NCBI RefSeq assembly: GCF_000283155.1
Contig: NW_004454171.1
Location: 11,653,815-11,717,814, forward strand
From: Ceratotherium simum simum
Lineage: Eukaryota > Chordata > Mammalia > Perissodactyla > Rhinocerotidae
Reading direction: 5' to 3'
DNA: 64,000 bases
The notes under the pieces are model-generated. The model worked only from the letters and a program-made list of their open reading frames with translations, did not search any database and was not told the DNA's origin. The position numbers and the translations under genes are program-made. This document shows, piece after piece, positions 23,720 to 34,739 of the stretch (positions within the stretch are counted from its first letter, which is position 1; the number at the start of each line of letters is the position of its first letter).

Positions 23720-25055
23720 GTAGTTCAAGTAGAGTCAATGGAGGACTGGATGTATAGTTGAACCCAGAGCCACTTTAGCAGGCCCATTTAGGCTCCAGAT
23801 TGATCTCATTTGAGGATGAGAGAATGGTTGATGGGTCTGGACTTGAGAACCTTAGAACAATAGTGAGTACTTTGACCTTGATCTCAAACATGTGCCACTG
23901 GTATGGACCAAGAGATTGAGAGTAGGAGAAGACTGAGGCTATAAAATTCCCAAACTGAGAAAGAAAAGCAAACACTGAGTCATCCTAACCAGGAATTCAG
24001 CAAACCTCAAAATTTTGGGCTTTTTTTGTATGAGCTTTTATTGTTTTAAAATGTATTCAAAATTTTAGCCTAACTTTGATAGTGGTGGAAGTTATAACAC
24101 TTTTGACACCATAAAGAGGCACTTCATTTTGCAGAACTGGAGACAATATTTTATCCTAAAGAAAGAGGTAAACAACACAAGTTCATGTTGTCCCTCACAC
24201 CTGTAAGGTGATTATATCTTGGTGGATGGGTGGGGGGGCTCCAGCATCAGACATCGGAACATAAGCCAGGACCAGTCAAAACAGAATTGGTGGAAAGCAA
24301 CCTGGCCACAATGGTGTGTCAGAGGAGGGCAGCTGTACATGGGCCCACCATGCCAGGGGGTCCTCATGTTAGAGGAACTTGGCACTCTTCATTCAATCAG
24401 GGAAGAGGGGCATGGAGGAAGGCACCCAAGCTGCCCTCTCCAGTCAATGGAGTGAAAAGTCATCAGATTAGGTTGTGGGATGGCTAAATTCCCATTCACA
24501 TATAGAAATTCTGAAGTGTAATGGACAAAATCTTATCAAAGCCAAATATCTTGTAGCTCTGGCATCAGTCTTATATAACACAATTTTATCAATTAGATTT
24601 TTGAAAAGTGTTTCTTAACCACAGTAAATCCCTTTTCAGCAATTTAGCAAAATTAAAATGATTTAAAAAATAGGCAGAGAGATACATTATGTTGTTTGTC
24701 ATCACTTTCCCAAACTACTGGGGTTACAGAGAAGCATAAATATTTAAAAAGTGATCAGGATAGTTTAATTCTGTCTTTGGCGATTTATTACTTTACAAGA
24801 GACAGATTACTGAGAGGTGTTCTAGCAATAACTAATTGTTTTTAGATTATACACTAATATATTCATTTCATAATTGTAAGTGAAAGAATGCATACTAATG
24901 TTCTAAGCTGTGGTCCTTTTTGCATAACTTAACTAATTTGAATGGTTGAAAACTTAATTAAGTAGATTCAAAGTGAAATCAGCTTCGGCGATGAATGTGC
25001 TTACTTTTTATCAAAATAGACAGTAGTTTCATGCCATAATGAACAACCAGAACCA
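23720..25055. other. Unassigned stretch
   Basis: No gene or repeat recognised. Overlapping frames at 24219-24487 are short and show no domain. AT-rich 24800-25000 has several TAATT-type motifs, including a cttaattaag palindrome. Confidence 0.4.
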
Positions 25056-25059
25056 TGTC

Positions 25060-27080
25060 TTCAGCAATTTTTTGACCCTATCTACATCTACAATCCATTA
25101 ATCCTACCACCTTTTCACTATGCTTCACCCCCTGGTGTCCTCACTCTCCCCCAACTAGCATACTTTGTAGGGTTCATCATTATAATCACATCATTGCATG
25201 TAGCTTCAACTCTATGACCTACTCCTCCTCCATTTCATTCATCTGGCAAAGACTCCACCCTGGTTGAATCCAGCGCTCCAGGTCCTCTGCACCAGGCAAG
25301 CAACTGAATGTGGCTGGAAAACACACACATTGCCATGTTGCTGATCTCACCCAAAACCTGCGATCCTTAAACTGCTCATCAATTCTACATTTCCCTTGTC
25401 CATTGACTTACTCATTTTTCCTATGTGTATTTCATACTTTGCTCTCTCCTCAAGCCTCTAACCCCTCCCTCTCATCCTCTCTCTCATCTGAAGACCTTGC
25501 TTCCTATTTCCCTGGGAAAGCAGAAGCACTCAGAAGAGAACGTCCTTCAGTACCTGCCACCAGAAGCATTCACCTATCTGCAAATGGCCTATGTACTCAA
25601 ACCTTCCCTTCTGTTACTATGGAGCAACTGGCCATGCTCCTAACCAGAGTAAACCATCCATTGCACACACATCCCCCTCTTCCCTACCCAGTGGGATTGT
25701 TCTGCCAATTCTTCCTCCTTTCTCCTACATCATCATTTCCCCTCTCTGCTGGATCATTTCTACAGCATACAAATGTGCTATTATTTTTCCCATCTTAAAA
25801 TAATAAAATGCTCTTACCCTCATCTCTCCCTCCAGCTAATTCCTCACTTCTATGCTCCCTTTTATAGAGAGACTTGTCAAGAGTTGTCTTATAAGGACGC
25901 ACTCCAATTTTTCTCCTCCTCTTCTCTCTTGAATCCATTCCAACCAAGCTCTTGCCCCACTGGGCCATTGTTACAGCTTTTGTGAAAGCCATCAATGACC
26001 TCACATTGCTAAATCCAATGGCCATTTCTCAGTCTTCATTAATTTGACCTGTCCACAGCATTTGATACAGTTGATCACTCCCTCCTCCTTAATACACCAT
26101 TCACTTGGCTTCCTCTTAGTCTCCTTATTTTCCTCCTGTTTCAGTAGCTCCTTCTCTTTGCTGGTTCTTCCTTATCTTCTTGGCCTCTAAATGTTAGCGT
26201 GTCCTGGACTCTGTCTTAGCCTTCTTCTCATCTCTAGCCTAAGTCAAATGTACTTAACTCACTCTGCAAATACAAATCATCTGAGGAAGTTTCTGAAAAT
26301 ACTAAGGTCTGGACCCACCACAGACCAATTGGAGACGGATTTCTAAGTGTAGAGGTGGACACGGGTTAAGAATCACTGCCTTAGATGATCTCATCCAGGC
26401 TCACAGCCTTGAAAGCCATCTGAGAACTGATACCCTCAAATACCTTATCACAGATCTTGCCTCTGAACTCCACACTCGAACCAACCACCCACTTGACTTC
26501 TACACTTGGATGTCTAACAAGCATTTCAAACTTCACAAATCTAAAGCAGAATGCCTAATTCTACTGCCTTCAAACTTGCTTTTGTAGTCTCCATGCCAGT
26601 AAAAGACAACTCCATCTTTCAGTTGCTACAGCCAAAAACCTTGGAGTCATCCCTGATCATTTTTCTCTCATACCCCACATGCAATCTGGAAGAAAATCCT
26701 GTCATTTCCACCTCCAAAATAGTTGGAGAACCTGTCACTTCTCACCACCTCTGTTACTGCCGCCCTGCTCCAAAATCCCATCACTTTTCCCCAGACATGC
26801 ACATGGCTTGCTCCCTACTTCCTTCAATTCATTGACCAAATATCACCTACTCAAGGAGGCCTTCCCTGACCACACTATTTAAAATAGCACCCTCTCCTCA
26901 CACTGCAGGCTCTACCCCCACTTGGCTTTATTTCACTCCACTGCATTTATCACAATCTTACACACCATCTTTTACTTATGTATTAATTCTGTCTCTCTCT
27001 GAGAGTACAGGCTCAAGAAGGCCCAGCATCTGAAATAGAACTAAATCATGAACATAAATATTTGTCGAATGAATGATTGA
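25060..27080 (+). mobile_element. Long L2 LINE fragment (ORF2 part to 3' end)
   Basis: About 2 kb follows the L2 ORF2 order and 3' end. Blocks include 'gaagaccttgcttcctattt', 'ccttcccttctgttactatg', 'gcatacaaatgtgctattat', 'gccatcaatgacctcacatt' and 'cagcatttgatacagttgat' (encoding the AFDTVDH reverse-transcriptase block in the intact family). They continue with 'acttggatgtctaacaagca', 'ccaaaaaccttggagtcatc', 'aaggaggccttccctgacca' and the terminal 'aatatttgtcgaatgaatga'. Numerous stops and indels show it is dead. A MER5-type element interrupts it at 26255-26392. The longest ORF in the window (162 codons from 25310) lies in this relic and is not a gene. Confidence 0.88.
26255..26392 (+). mobile_element. 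MER5A-like hAT fragment nested in L2
   Basis: 'atcatctgaggaagtttctg', 'ccaccacagaccaattgg' and the end 'gggttaagaatcactgcc' follow MER5A, a short non-autonomous hAT-Charlie element (atcacctggggagctttt ... ccagaccaatta ... ggttgagaaccactg). It interrupts the L2 coding order between the reverse-transcriptase block and 'acttggatgtc'. Confidence 0.75.
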
Positions 27081-27089
27081 ATCTTTTAT

Positions 27090-27732
27090 ATCCTAGCAAA
27101 CAAACTCCTCCGGAAACACAATTATATAACCGTATCAAGAGAAAAATAGTGTGATCATTTGAAGCAAGAAGGAAGAGCTGACCTAAACTGCAGTTGGAAC
27201 ACCACCTTTTGATGTGATCTATTGGTTTAGTGATACAGATAAAACATTTTGGCACGTGAGGATACTTCCTCCAAAACGTGCTGTATGGGAAGAGTATGTT
27301 ATTTCAATATAAATCATGTCTGGATTTTTTCTTGCCATGATCTGACTCAATGTCTCGCGCTGCTCAGAGCCAAGCTGTCTCTTAAGTCAGTCTCCTTGTT
27401 TTAGAGCCTTCCTGCCAGGAAAAAAGCAGAGGGCATTCGTGTCTCTTTGCTGTGACAATATGCATCTGTGTTACCGGTAACTTCTCTGCACTCACTGTAG
27501 ATGCAGATGAACTGTGTGCCCTGGGCAATTTGGCTCCCATGGTGCCCCTGTGGGAGCTTGACAAGAAACAGTGGAAAACAGACGCTTTTATGCCGCTGCA
27601 AATCAAGATTTCGCCATGTCTGTGAAGCCCTCTATCAAGAACATTGGCATCACAATGTGAATCTTTTATATACCTGTGTTTATTTGGTATATGATGAAAT
27701 AGATGCTAGCCAAGTAAGAAGACAGATTTTGT
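27090..27732. other. Unassigned stretch
   Basis: No repeat recognised. It is moderately unique-looking around 27340-27640. Open frames there run into the ERE and show no domain. Confidence 0.4.
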
Positions 27733-27745
27733 TAAAGATTATTTT

Positions 27746-27996
27746 TATTTATTTATTTATTTTTGTGAGGAAGATCAGCCCTGAGCTAACATCCGATGCC
27801 AGTCCTCCACTTTTTGCTGAGGAAGATTGGCCCTGGGCTAACATCCATGCCCATCTTCCTCTACTTTATATGGGACACGCCACAGCATGGCTCTACAAGT
27901 GGTGCGTTGGTGCACACCCGGGATCCGAACCGGCAAACCCCAGGCCACCGCAGTGGAGCGCGTGCACTTAACCGCTTGCGCCACGGGGCCAGCCCC
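27746..27996 (-). mobile_element. ERE-type SINE, minus strand
   Basis: Reverse complement of the shorter-body ERE. The poly-T end is an ATTT-repeat tail (27746-27770). The B box complement GGATCCGAACC is at 27921-27931 and the A box complement at 27972-27983. The head reads 'cacggggccagcccc'. A perfect 13-bp target duplication, taaagattatttt, is at 27733-27745 and 27997-28009. The boxes match consensus well, so this is among the better preserved copies. Confidence 0.93.
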
Positions 27997-28014
27997 TAAA
28001 GATTATTTTATATT

Positions 28015-28660
28015 CGTGTCAATTTATATCTAATGTTAAAGCCTTTGAGAGTGAAAATTTATTCAGAAGCTATCAAAGAGAATTAGCTTCCTAATTTTTA
28101 AAGACGGTTGTGCATATCTGACAGGGCAAAAGATATATGGCTCACTGAAACCTATCCATATACTTCTAGAGAAACTGCAATTACTTTAGGCCAAAATATA
28201 TTAACTTCTCAAGATACCAAGGCATACACACTGTTAATACAAACGTCGATTATGGAGTTGTTCACTCACCCAATATTCAATATTTCTAGCTATGGAAAAA
28301 GTTTTGCTCACGGATGGAAAATATTAGAATGAGGGTCCAGGGGAACTGTCTTAGAAATGTTAAAAATAATAAATAGAATTTCACACATCAGGTCATATAA
28401 AAAACAAATTTTCTTCTGCAGATGTAAAACTCTATATGAAATTAAAGTAAAGAATCAAACTGGATGCAGTAATATAGCTGGGGTTTATTAAGTCCTTTGG
28501 TCTAATGCCTGATACAAAGAAGACAGCCACTGGGCTCTCTGCCTTACAAGTGACTACATCTCATAAAAGTCTTAGAAACTTCAGTGTCACTTAAAGAGGA
28601 AAATTAGACAGACAATCCGTTTGCTACCAAAGGAAGTACAGCTAGTGACACATAAGCTTA
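28015..28660. other. Unassigned stretch
   Basis: No gene or repeat recognised with confidence. Confidence 0.4.
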
Positions 28661-28664
28661 AAAC

Positions 28665-28850
28665 TACAGAACCTGACTCCTGAAAAGGACCCTAGAAGTG
28701 ATCTTGTCACACGCCTTCATTCCAGTTTTGAAAATGGAGAACTTTCAAAGGTTAAAAAAAAAGTTGGCAGGATCCAATCACTTAGTGGCAGAGTGAGTCT
28801 AACTTCCAGACCAAGGGACACATAAGCCAGTGTCTCTACTGCACTATGCT
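28665..28850 (-). repeat. MIR-like SINE, minus strand
   Basis: 'aaaggaccctagaagtgatc', 'ttgaaaatggagaac', 'ggatccaatcacttagtggc' and 'ctctactgcactatgctgac' follow the pattern of ancient mammalian tRNA-SINEs read in reverse (ggaccttagagatcat ... gaggaaactgagg ... cactagtggc ... ccactacaccatgctg). Confidence 0.6.
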
Positions 28851-29560
28851 GACTCTCACTCCAAACCTAACTCTTCATAACTCATCCCTTATTGATGTTG
28901 TCAAACATGGTTGTAGAATTTCATTGCGGTCTCAACCCTAAGCACATATTGCTTTAAACCTAACCATTTCTTTTCTATTGGAAGACAAATAAGTTTCATA
29001 GTCAAGAAAAAAAAGCAGTGAATTATAGATTCCAATTCAACTGCTACAAAATGGCTTTCCAAGGAAGTGGAATTTATGAAAGAGAAGCAACTCTCGAAAT
29101 TTATGCAACATGGGATGCAGGCCAGAGTTATAACAGATGTGTGCATGCCCCATATTTGTGGAAGAGCTCTATTCCAGCAATGTTGACCCCAAAGCATATT
29201 ATTAAGACACACTCTATATCCACTACTGTGCCTTATAAAACTGGAGATGTGTTTTCATGGGGAAAACTTATTAGAACAAGTTGAAACACTGGTTAAAAAG
29301 GAGACCAACCACTCTTTTTCTTGGTTATCCTGGAACTCCACCAGCCAAAACTTTGAAGGATTATATTCTGCACCTAGAAAAATAATGGCTCCATTATGAT
29401 ATCTTCCAAAACCTTGATATCTCCCTCCTATCGGACTCCTGGCCCCTTGCTTCTATAAAGAAGGATCTTAGAATATTTTTCCCTTTTCCTTCTGTCTGAT
29501 TATTTGTAGTAGTGACCAGTGGAGATGCCAAAGATAAAATCAGGATGCTTCAGTGAGGAC
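28851..29560. other. Unassigned stretch
   Basis: No gene or repeat recognised. Overlapping frames of 88 and 103 codons (28901-29284) on opposite strands show no domain. Confidence 0.4.
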
Positions 29561-29562
29561 TG

Positions 29563-29735
29563 GTAGTTCTTGATTGTGGCTGCAGATCTGAATGAACCGC
29601 AGAGCTTTTGAAAATATGATGTTTGGACTCCACCCCCAGATTTAACATCTGGAGTGTGGGCCCGGCATCAGATATTTTAAAAAATATCTCCAAATGATGG
29701 TATACATAATTACAGCACTGTTCTAGATAAAGGAG
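29563..29735 (+). mobile_element. MER5A-like hAT element
   Basis: 'agttcttgattgtggctgca', 'actccacccccagattta' and 'gcatcagatattttaaaaaa' follow MER5A order (ggttctcaaccctggctgca ... ccccacccc ... gcatcagtattttttaaaa). Confidence 0.7.
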
Positions 29736-29784
29736 ATATGAGCAAAGATTATGGAATCATGTAGGGTATAAATTGAGTCATAAA

Positions 29785-29960
29785 ATAACAGAATTTTAGA
29801 GCTGGAAATGACATTCGAGAGTTTGAGGACCACTCTGTGTTATAGTGGTGAGGAAACTGAAGTCAAGGGATGCTAAGTGAATAAATCAGGTTCTCAAAAC
29901 TAGTTAGTAGCAGAGTCCCAGCTCTGGTCACATGATCTCATGATCTACCTAAGCGGTGAA
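29785..29960 (-). repeat. MIR-like SINE, minus strand
   Basis: 'ttttagagctggaaatgaca', 'gtgaggaaactgaagtcaag' and 'gcagagtcccagctctggtc' match the reverse pattern of an ancient tRNA-SINE. It is the same type as the copy at 28665-28850. Confidence 0.6.
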
Positions 29961-29964
29961 GGGA

Positions 29965-30290
29965 CATTTCCTGACATCTGAGAGAGAGAACTCGGAATGT
30001 AAATAAAAGGAAGTGACAACTTTACTCAGAAAATACAAAACGTATGGCAATCAGGAGGTGAGCATCATAACGCCATTCAAGGAGGGATTATTAGGTCAAT
30101 CCATGATGGCTCACAGCAATCTTGTAGGAGAAGCTGGGGGTTTCAGGTATGACAGCTAACTATGAGGGATGAAGGTGAGGGTAATAACCAAACACGACTT
30201 GGTTAAAATCAAGTGGAATCCAGGTTGAGTGAATTACAGAAATTATTCCATAAATATTACATATTTTCTTCCCATATAAGTAAAATACAT
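29965..30290. other. Unassigned stretch
   Basis: No feature recognised. Confidence 0.4.
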
Positions 30291-30294
30291 ATTG

Positions 30295-30362
30295 GATATT
30301 TCTTACGACATAAAGCACAGTGCTTGGCACGGAGGAAGTACTCAATTAATGATGGGTACTGC
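30295..30362 (+). repeat. MIR or L2 3'-end fragment
   Basis: 'aaagcacagtgcttggcacg' followed by 'agtactcaattaatgatg' matches the shared MIR/L2 3' terminus (cagtgcctggcacatagta ... ctcaataaatg). Confidence 0.6.
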
Positions 30363-30369
30363 TTCACGT

Positions 30370-31480
30370 CACCGTTGCCACTAGGCAAAATCCAATTGAA
30401 TTGGACTGTGCTGGTTCATATCACTGGCATTCTTGACTGTAATATTGCATGTGTACTCCCCTTTTCTACACTTACAATGGTGTAAGATTGAAATTTTGTA
30501 ATCTGCATTTACCTAAGGCCGTGAGTATTTTAATTTTCAATTGAGCAATGAGAGAGAGAAAGAGAGACAGAGGTTGGTTGGAGGACCAAAAGAGGTTAGC
30601 AGTGGGGCTCTCCCTGTCTCCCTCCAACTTTTTCAGCCAATTGTATAGATGAGATCAGTTCCTGGAGAAGAAGTGATGGCATCTTGGATTGGCCCTGGCA
30701 TACTCAAACATTGCTTATGTCCATTCACCCTAGTGTGACTCATTGTCCCATCTTAAAATTAGGAGTACAATACCTAACTCATAGGTAAGATATGATGCAA
30801 CACTCTCAGTGAAATATCCTGATGCTTCATCTGGCACCTTCACAGAAGAGATGTTCCGCGTAAATTAATTCTTTAGATAAATTACATTCCTTTAAGAATC
30901 GTCTTCCAGAAACATGTCATTATTTTTATTGAATTACTTATAAAGAACACTAATCATGACCCCTTTTAGGTTTTTGCTTTTTTTTAGTGTATACTGAACA
31001 TAATTAGATTTTATTCTTGAGAAGCATGGGAAGAGCAATTATTTTATCTAAGAGCTGTGGTGCTCTGAAAATATATTAAGCTATGAAAAGTTATTGTCCC
31101 TACATTTAATGGCCCCAGATTATTGTTCTTATACTGTGTCATCCTGACTCGGATTTCCGCTATCAGAATATCCTGCTTCTAATTTTCCATAATTTCTAGC
31201 CAATGAGAGGCTCTACATTTCTAGTTGAGTAAAATACATGACCTATGTAACAAGACTTTTGTCTCTTACTGGCACTTCATTTCAGGCTGTTTACTTTCTT
31301 ATTCTGGGTTTGTTTCATCCTGAAAATGCTGGAAATCTGACCTTAAATACTGAATGTGAATGATAAACTCTGGGAAGAACAACTGAAAATCTATCTCTAT
31401 TTCTATTTCTATTCCAAAATTAATTGTATATAAATGTATAAAGAGTTTCCGCTGAGAAATTAGAAATCAGTCATTAGAAA
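30370..31480. other. Unassigned stretch
   Basis: Contains a short (GA)n run near 30551-30568 and a TCTATT-type patch near 31390-31416. Otherwise no gene or repeat recognised. Confidence 0.4.
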
Positions 31481-31880
31481 TTAAACTCTCCCTTTAGTTG
31501 GCCGGCTTTTGTGAAACGCTATGTTTTCGCAAACCTTGCATCGAGAACCCTGGAAGCCAGCTTGGGCAGCACATAAAAGTGCTTAGGCTACGGATCAAGG
31601 CAAAGCGGCTTTGAAAATAGAAAAGCAAAGAAAAATCCCGAATAATTAACTTGCTAATTGTTTTCCTTAATGTGAACGCTAGCTGGTGGAGATATGGTAG
31701 CGGTGGTAAATGAAGCTCTTTGCAGTCTTGGCAAGGCTAGCACAACACAGGGAGGGGCTTTGGGGGGACGGTCCCAGTGAGGCAGACAGCGCAGTCAGTC
31801 CCTGCGTCTTTTGCTCTCTAGAAGCTAAGAGTAAACTTTTTCTGCTGCAAGTCGAGCACGAGGCTTAGCAGTCATGTTTC
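31481..31880. promoter_or_regulatory. Repeat-free, CpG-containing block; possible conserved non-coding element
   Basis: About 400 bp free of any recognised repeat, with more CpG dinucleotides than its flanks (for example around 31505-31560 and 31770-31860). It holds a homeodomain-type patch, 'taattaacttgctaattg', near 31642. There are no ORFs of note. The regulatory call is inference from texture only; conservation cannot be judged here. Confidence 0.22.
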
Positions 31881-32295
31881 AACTTCTTCCACTTTCTACT
31901 TCTCCTAAATGTTTGAAAATCTATTTGTCCCTTCCAGGTTCATCCTAAGAGTGCTCTCTTTTCATCAGCTCCTGGCAAGTCTTTCCCTGCCTTTTGGAAA
32001 GTATTGATGATCACTTTTCCATGCTCCTTTTAAGTCGTCCATGCTCCACGGTCTCACTCTGCTGATCCTGCAATTTCTGACCACAAATACATGCAGCGTC
32101 TCTTCTGAATTAAATTTTATGAGCTGAGTGGTTTTCTCCCACATGGAAAAATGCAATCATATAAAGATCCTGAAACAAAGAGATCATTTGACCTCAGAGA
32201 AGCTGAATAAAACTGGAGAGGAAGGCATGTCTGCTGGCACAAAGGAGTCTGCAAGTGCTTGTGGACACGACCCAGGACTCATTGTCGTTGATCCC
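31881..32295. other. Unassigned stretch
   Basis: No repeat recognised. Overlapping short frames on both strands near 31965-32394 show no domain. Confidence 0.4.
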
Positions 32296-32297
32296 TG

Positions 32298-32345
32298 GGG
32301 CTTCACACAGTGCCTGACACGTTGGAGACACTCCATGCATGTTAT
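32298..32345 (+). repeat. L2/MIR 3'-end fragment
   Basis: 'cacacagtgcctgacacgtt' followed by 'ccatgcatgttat' resembles 'cacagtgcctggcacatagta...tcaataaatgtt'. Short. Confidence 0.4.
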
Positions 32346-32834
32346 TTTGAACGGGAAATTTAAAATGACATATGGGTGCTGCTGCTACCATTAACTCTTG
32401 CTGCTATTAGCAAATGGTTGTTGATTGTTGCTGAGTTTTCACAGTAGTTATGGAATCCTCCCAACAACCTGAGGTTAGGGTTAGAGGCCTGAAAAGACCT
32501 CGGCATTGAAGGGATGGTAACTGACGTGTCATCCAAACTCCCATACTTAGGAAGGCATGGTGAACTTGTAACTGACCAATTTTGGGAGGTGGAGATGGAA
32601 GGGGGTGATGTTTGGGTTAATCCTAGCCAATGATTAAGGATGAGTGAGGGAGTCCTTGTTCAAAGCAAGGGAGCTGAACTGTACTAATGGCTTTTCAGTG
32701 GCCAAAGATTAAGAGTAAGATTCCAAATTACACGGAAGAACTTGACTGAAAATCAAGAACTAGGACAGACTTTTCATCTTGTGCTGGGTCACCTGTGGAG
32801 GTTAGGAAGGAGATTGCAGCGGACGGAGCTGCCT

Positions 32835-32976
32835 TAGGTAAGCAAGACCGACTCTAGACTTCACCCGCTGCTGGGTGGGAAGACCTGGTGCGCTGCCTAT
32901 CAGAACCAAGCCTGACAGCGCACTAGATCTTCCCGCCTACCAGTGGGTGGGATCTAGAGTTGGCTTGGCTTACTTA
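32835..32976 (+). repeat. Imperfect inverted repeat, 61-bp arms, 20-bp loop; family unknown
   Basis: Arm one is 32835-32895 and arm two is 32916-32976, with spacer 32896-32915. Aligning arm one to the reverse complement of arm two without gaps gives 47 of 61 identical positions. Of the 14 differences, 12 are transitions. In an RNA made from the plus strand, 9 differences would be G-U wobbles and only 5 would be mismatches. Arm bases nearest the loop (CGCTG/CAGCG) pair perfectly. The block is GC-rich and contains CpGs, unlike its surroundings. It could be a palindromic MITE remnant, a hairpin RNA precursor or a conserved palindromic element. I do not recognise the family. Confidence 0.85.
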
Positions 32977-32999
32977 ATTCTGATTGGCTCAGGACTGAC

Positions 33000-33285
33000 G
33001 GGGCTGAGCCTGAGGAGTAACTGTCATCCGTCTGAATGGGGCTAAGGAAGGTAGAGACTGCAGTCTCTTCTATCTGGAATGTATGCTCCAAGCCATAGTG
33101 AAAGTGACTCTTCAAAAAATATTCAAAACCTGGTGCTTAGCAAAATTATAATTATCAAACGACTAGAAACGGATGCCCCACTATAGATGAAGACTTCAAA
33201 TTGTTAGGCAAATGATGTTTTCAGAAAAAAATTCTGGGAGCATTTCACATTCATTTCCACTAGATTCCTTTATTATACAAAAAAC
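33000..33285. other. Unassigned stretch next to the hairpin
   Basis: No feature recognised. Confidence 0.4.
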
Positions 33286-33289
33286 AACG

Positions 33290-33510
33290 TGAAACAGAGG
33301 AAAGAGTGTGGCTTTACAGTCAAAGAGACCTAGATTCAAATCGCACTTCCTTCACTGCCTATCGATATTTCCAGCCATGTGGTCTTAGTCACATTATTTA
33401 ATTTCACCAATCCTTGGCTTCTTCAAATATAACATTGGGATCATAATAGCTACTTCAGAGGATAGTTATGTGGAGGTGCCTGGCAGAAGCTCAGTTCACT
33501 TAGGGTACTG
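33290..33510 (+). repeat. MIR SINE
   Basis: 'agagtgtggctttacagtca', 'gacctagattcaaatcgcac' (degenerate B box), 'gtggtcttagtcacattatt' and 'aacattgggatcataatagc' follow full MIR order, with a partial 3' end. Confidence 0.8.
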
Positions 33511-33514
33511 ATGA

Positions 33515-33735
33515 CACGGCAGAGAAGAGTAGTCAAGAGCCTTGATTTGGAGCCAGACTGCCTGAATCTAAATCTCATCCAATTGCTACTTAATTTCTCT
33601 GTACCTCAGAATTCTCACCTGTAAAATGCAGATATTAGTATTACCTATCTCATGGAGTTACGAGAAGTAATAAATTAAAGTATATAAAATGTAGCCCCCT
33701 GCCTAGCACAGGGTAAGCATTAACTAAGTCCTGGC
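33515..33735 (+). repeat. MIR SINE, second tandem copy
   Basis: 'agtcaagagccttgatttgg', 'agccagactgcctgaatcta', 'tctgtacctcagaattctca', 'cctgtaaaatgcagat' and 'cctagcacagggtaagca' follow MIR from head to tail. It lies head-to-tail with the preceding MIR and gives one of the clearest MIR matches in the window. Confidence 0.88.
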
Positions 33736-33739
33736 CAGA

Positions 33740-34555
33740 GCTGGACTGAGACCTCACTACTACTACTGTGGACGGGGTAGAGGGAGAGACTCATTATGGC
33801 TCAACTCATATCATATACCTTTGTTAAGATGCCTTGAAGCAAAGAAAACCTAGAGTACGAAATACAGAATTTGAAGCTCAACTTAATCCCCAGGAAATCA
33901 GTCTCCATGATCAAGCGGCAAAAACAGAATCAGAAGAGCAGCAGAAATATTCTAGAGATGCTTCTGCCTCCAGATACATTCCCATCTCTGGATACTGTCG
34001 CTATCACTTCCCACAGCACCCCCACTCTGGATGTGTGCAAGTCCTCACTTGTTACTGCAAAGAGGGTAGATAATCAGAAGGAATGCCAGGGAAAATCCTT
34101 CCAGTAGTTCACACATGGTGAATCATATTTAAGAGTTACTGCCTTCTTCAGGCTGTGCCCAGATGTTGACAAAATGTTGACAAAAAATTGACAAGAAATC
34201 TTTGTATGGAAGTAAGGCAAATATCCAGACGTTTTTGGGCAGTGACATCCATGAAAACATTTTATAGGCACGTAAATAATGAAACTGGTCATTTGAAAGT
34301 CCTTGGTGGTGGTGACACTTGTCTCACCAGCCTGACAGCCACAACTCACACTCCTCTTTCCCTCTCAAGAAACCACTTCAGAAGGCGAGTTGGTGAGAAT
34401 GACATCACAGGGCTAAATTTATCTGCCCTACAACCGTAAATTGTTTGCAAACATCAGGACTTTATTTCTAGTAGCAATAAATTGCTTACCTCAGAATCGA
34501 TTGGGACAGACCAGCGAGTAACATAATGCAGTTCAGAAGCCCCACCTAGTCTGAT
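33740..34555. other. Unassigned stretch
   Basis: No gene or repeat recognised. Overlapping frames near 33834-34107 and 34074-34439 are short and on both strands. Confidence 0.4.
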
Positions 34556-34559
34556 ACTT

Positions 34560-34722
34560 CTCTTTCCTAGTGGATAAAAGTGATGCTCAGAAAGCATAAA
34601 TAAGTTGCTGGAGGTCACACAGCTAGCAAGTAGCAATGCTGCCGCCCACTTGAAACCAAGACTGACGATTTGAGTCCAGGGTTCTTTTTACATGACACAT
34701 CACTTTTCCCTCAGCAGCGGTC
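34560..34722 (-). repeat. MIR SINE, minus strand
   Basis: 'gatgctcagaaagcataaat', 'gttgctggaggtcacacagc', 'tagcaagtagcaatgctgcc' and 'gatttgagtccagggttctt' are the MIR reverse complement. Confidence 0.8.
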
Positions 34723-34739
34723 TAATGTGTTATTCAAGT

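Noticed and set aside
25310..25798. Longest ORF in the window (162 codons, plus strand)
   Set aside because: It lies within the L2 relic, out of the original L2 frame for much of its length, with no domain; not a gene.
27501..27971. 156-codon plus-strand ORF
   Set aside because: Its second half is antisense ERE SINE sequence and the first half has no recognisable protein.
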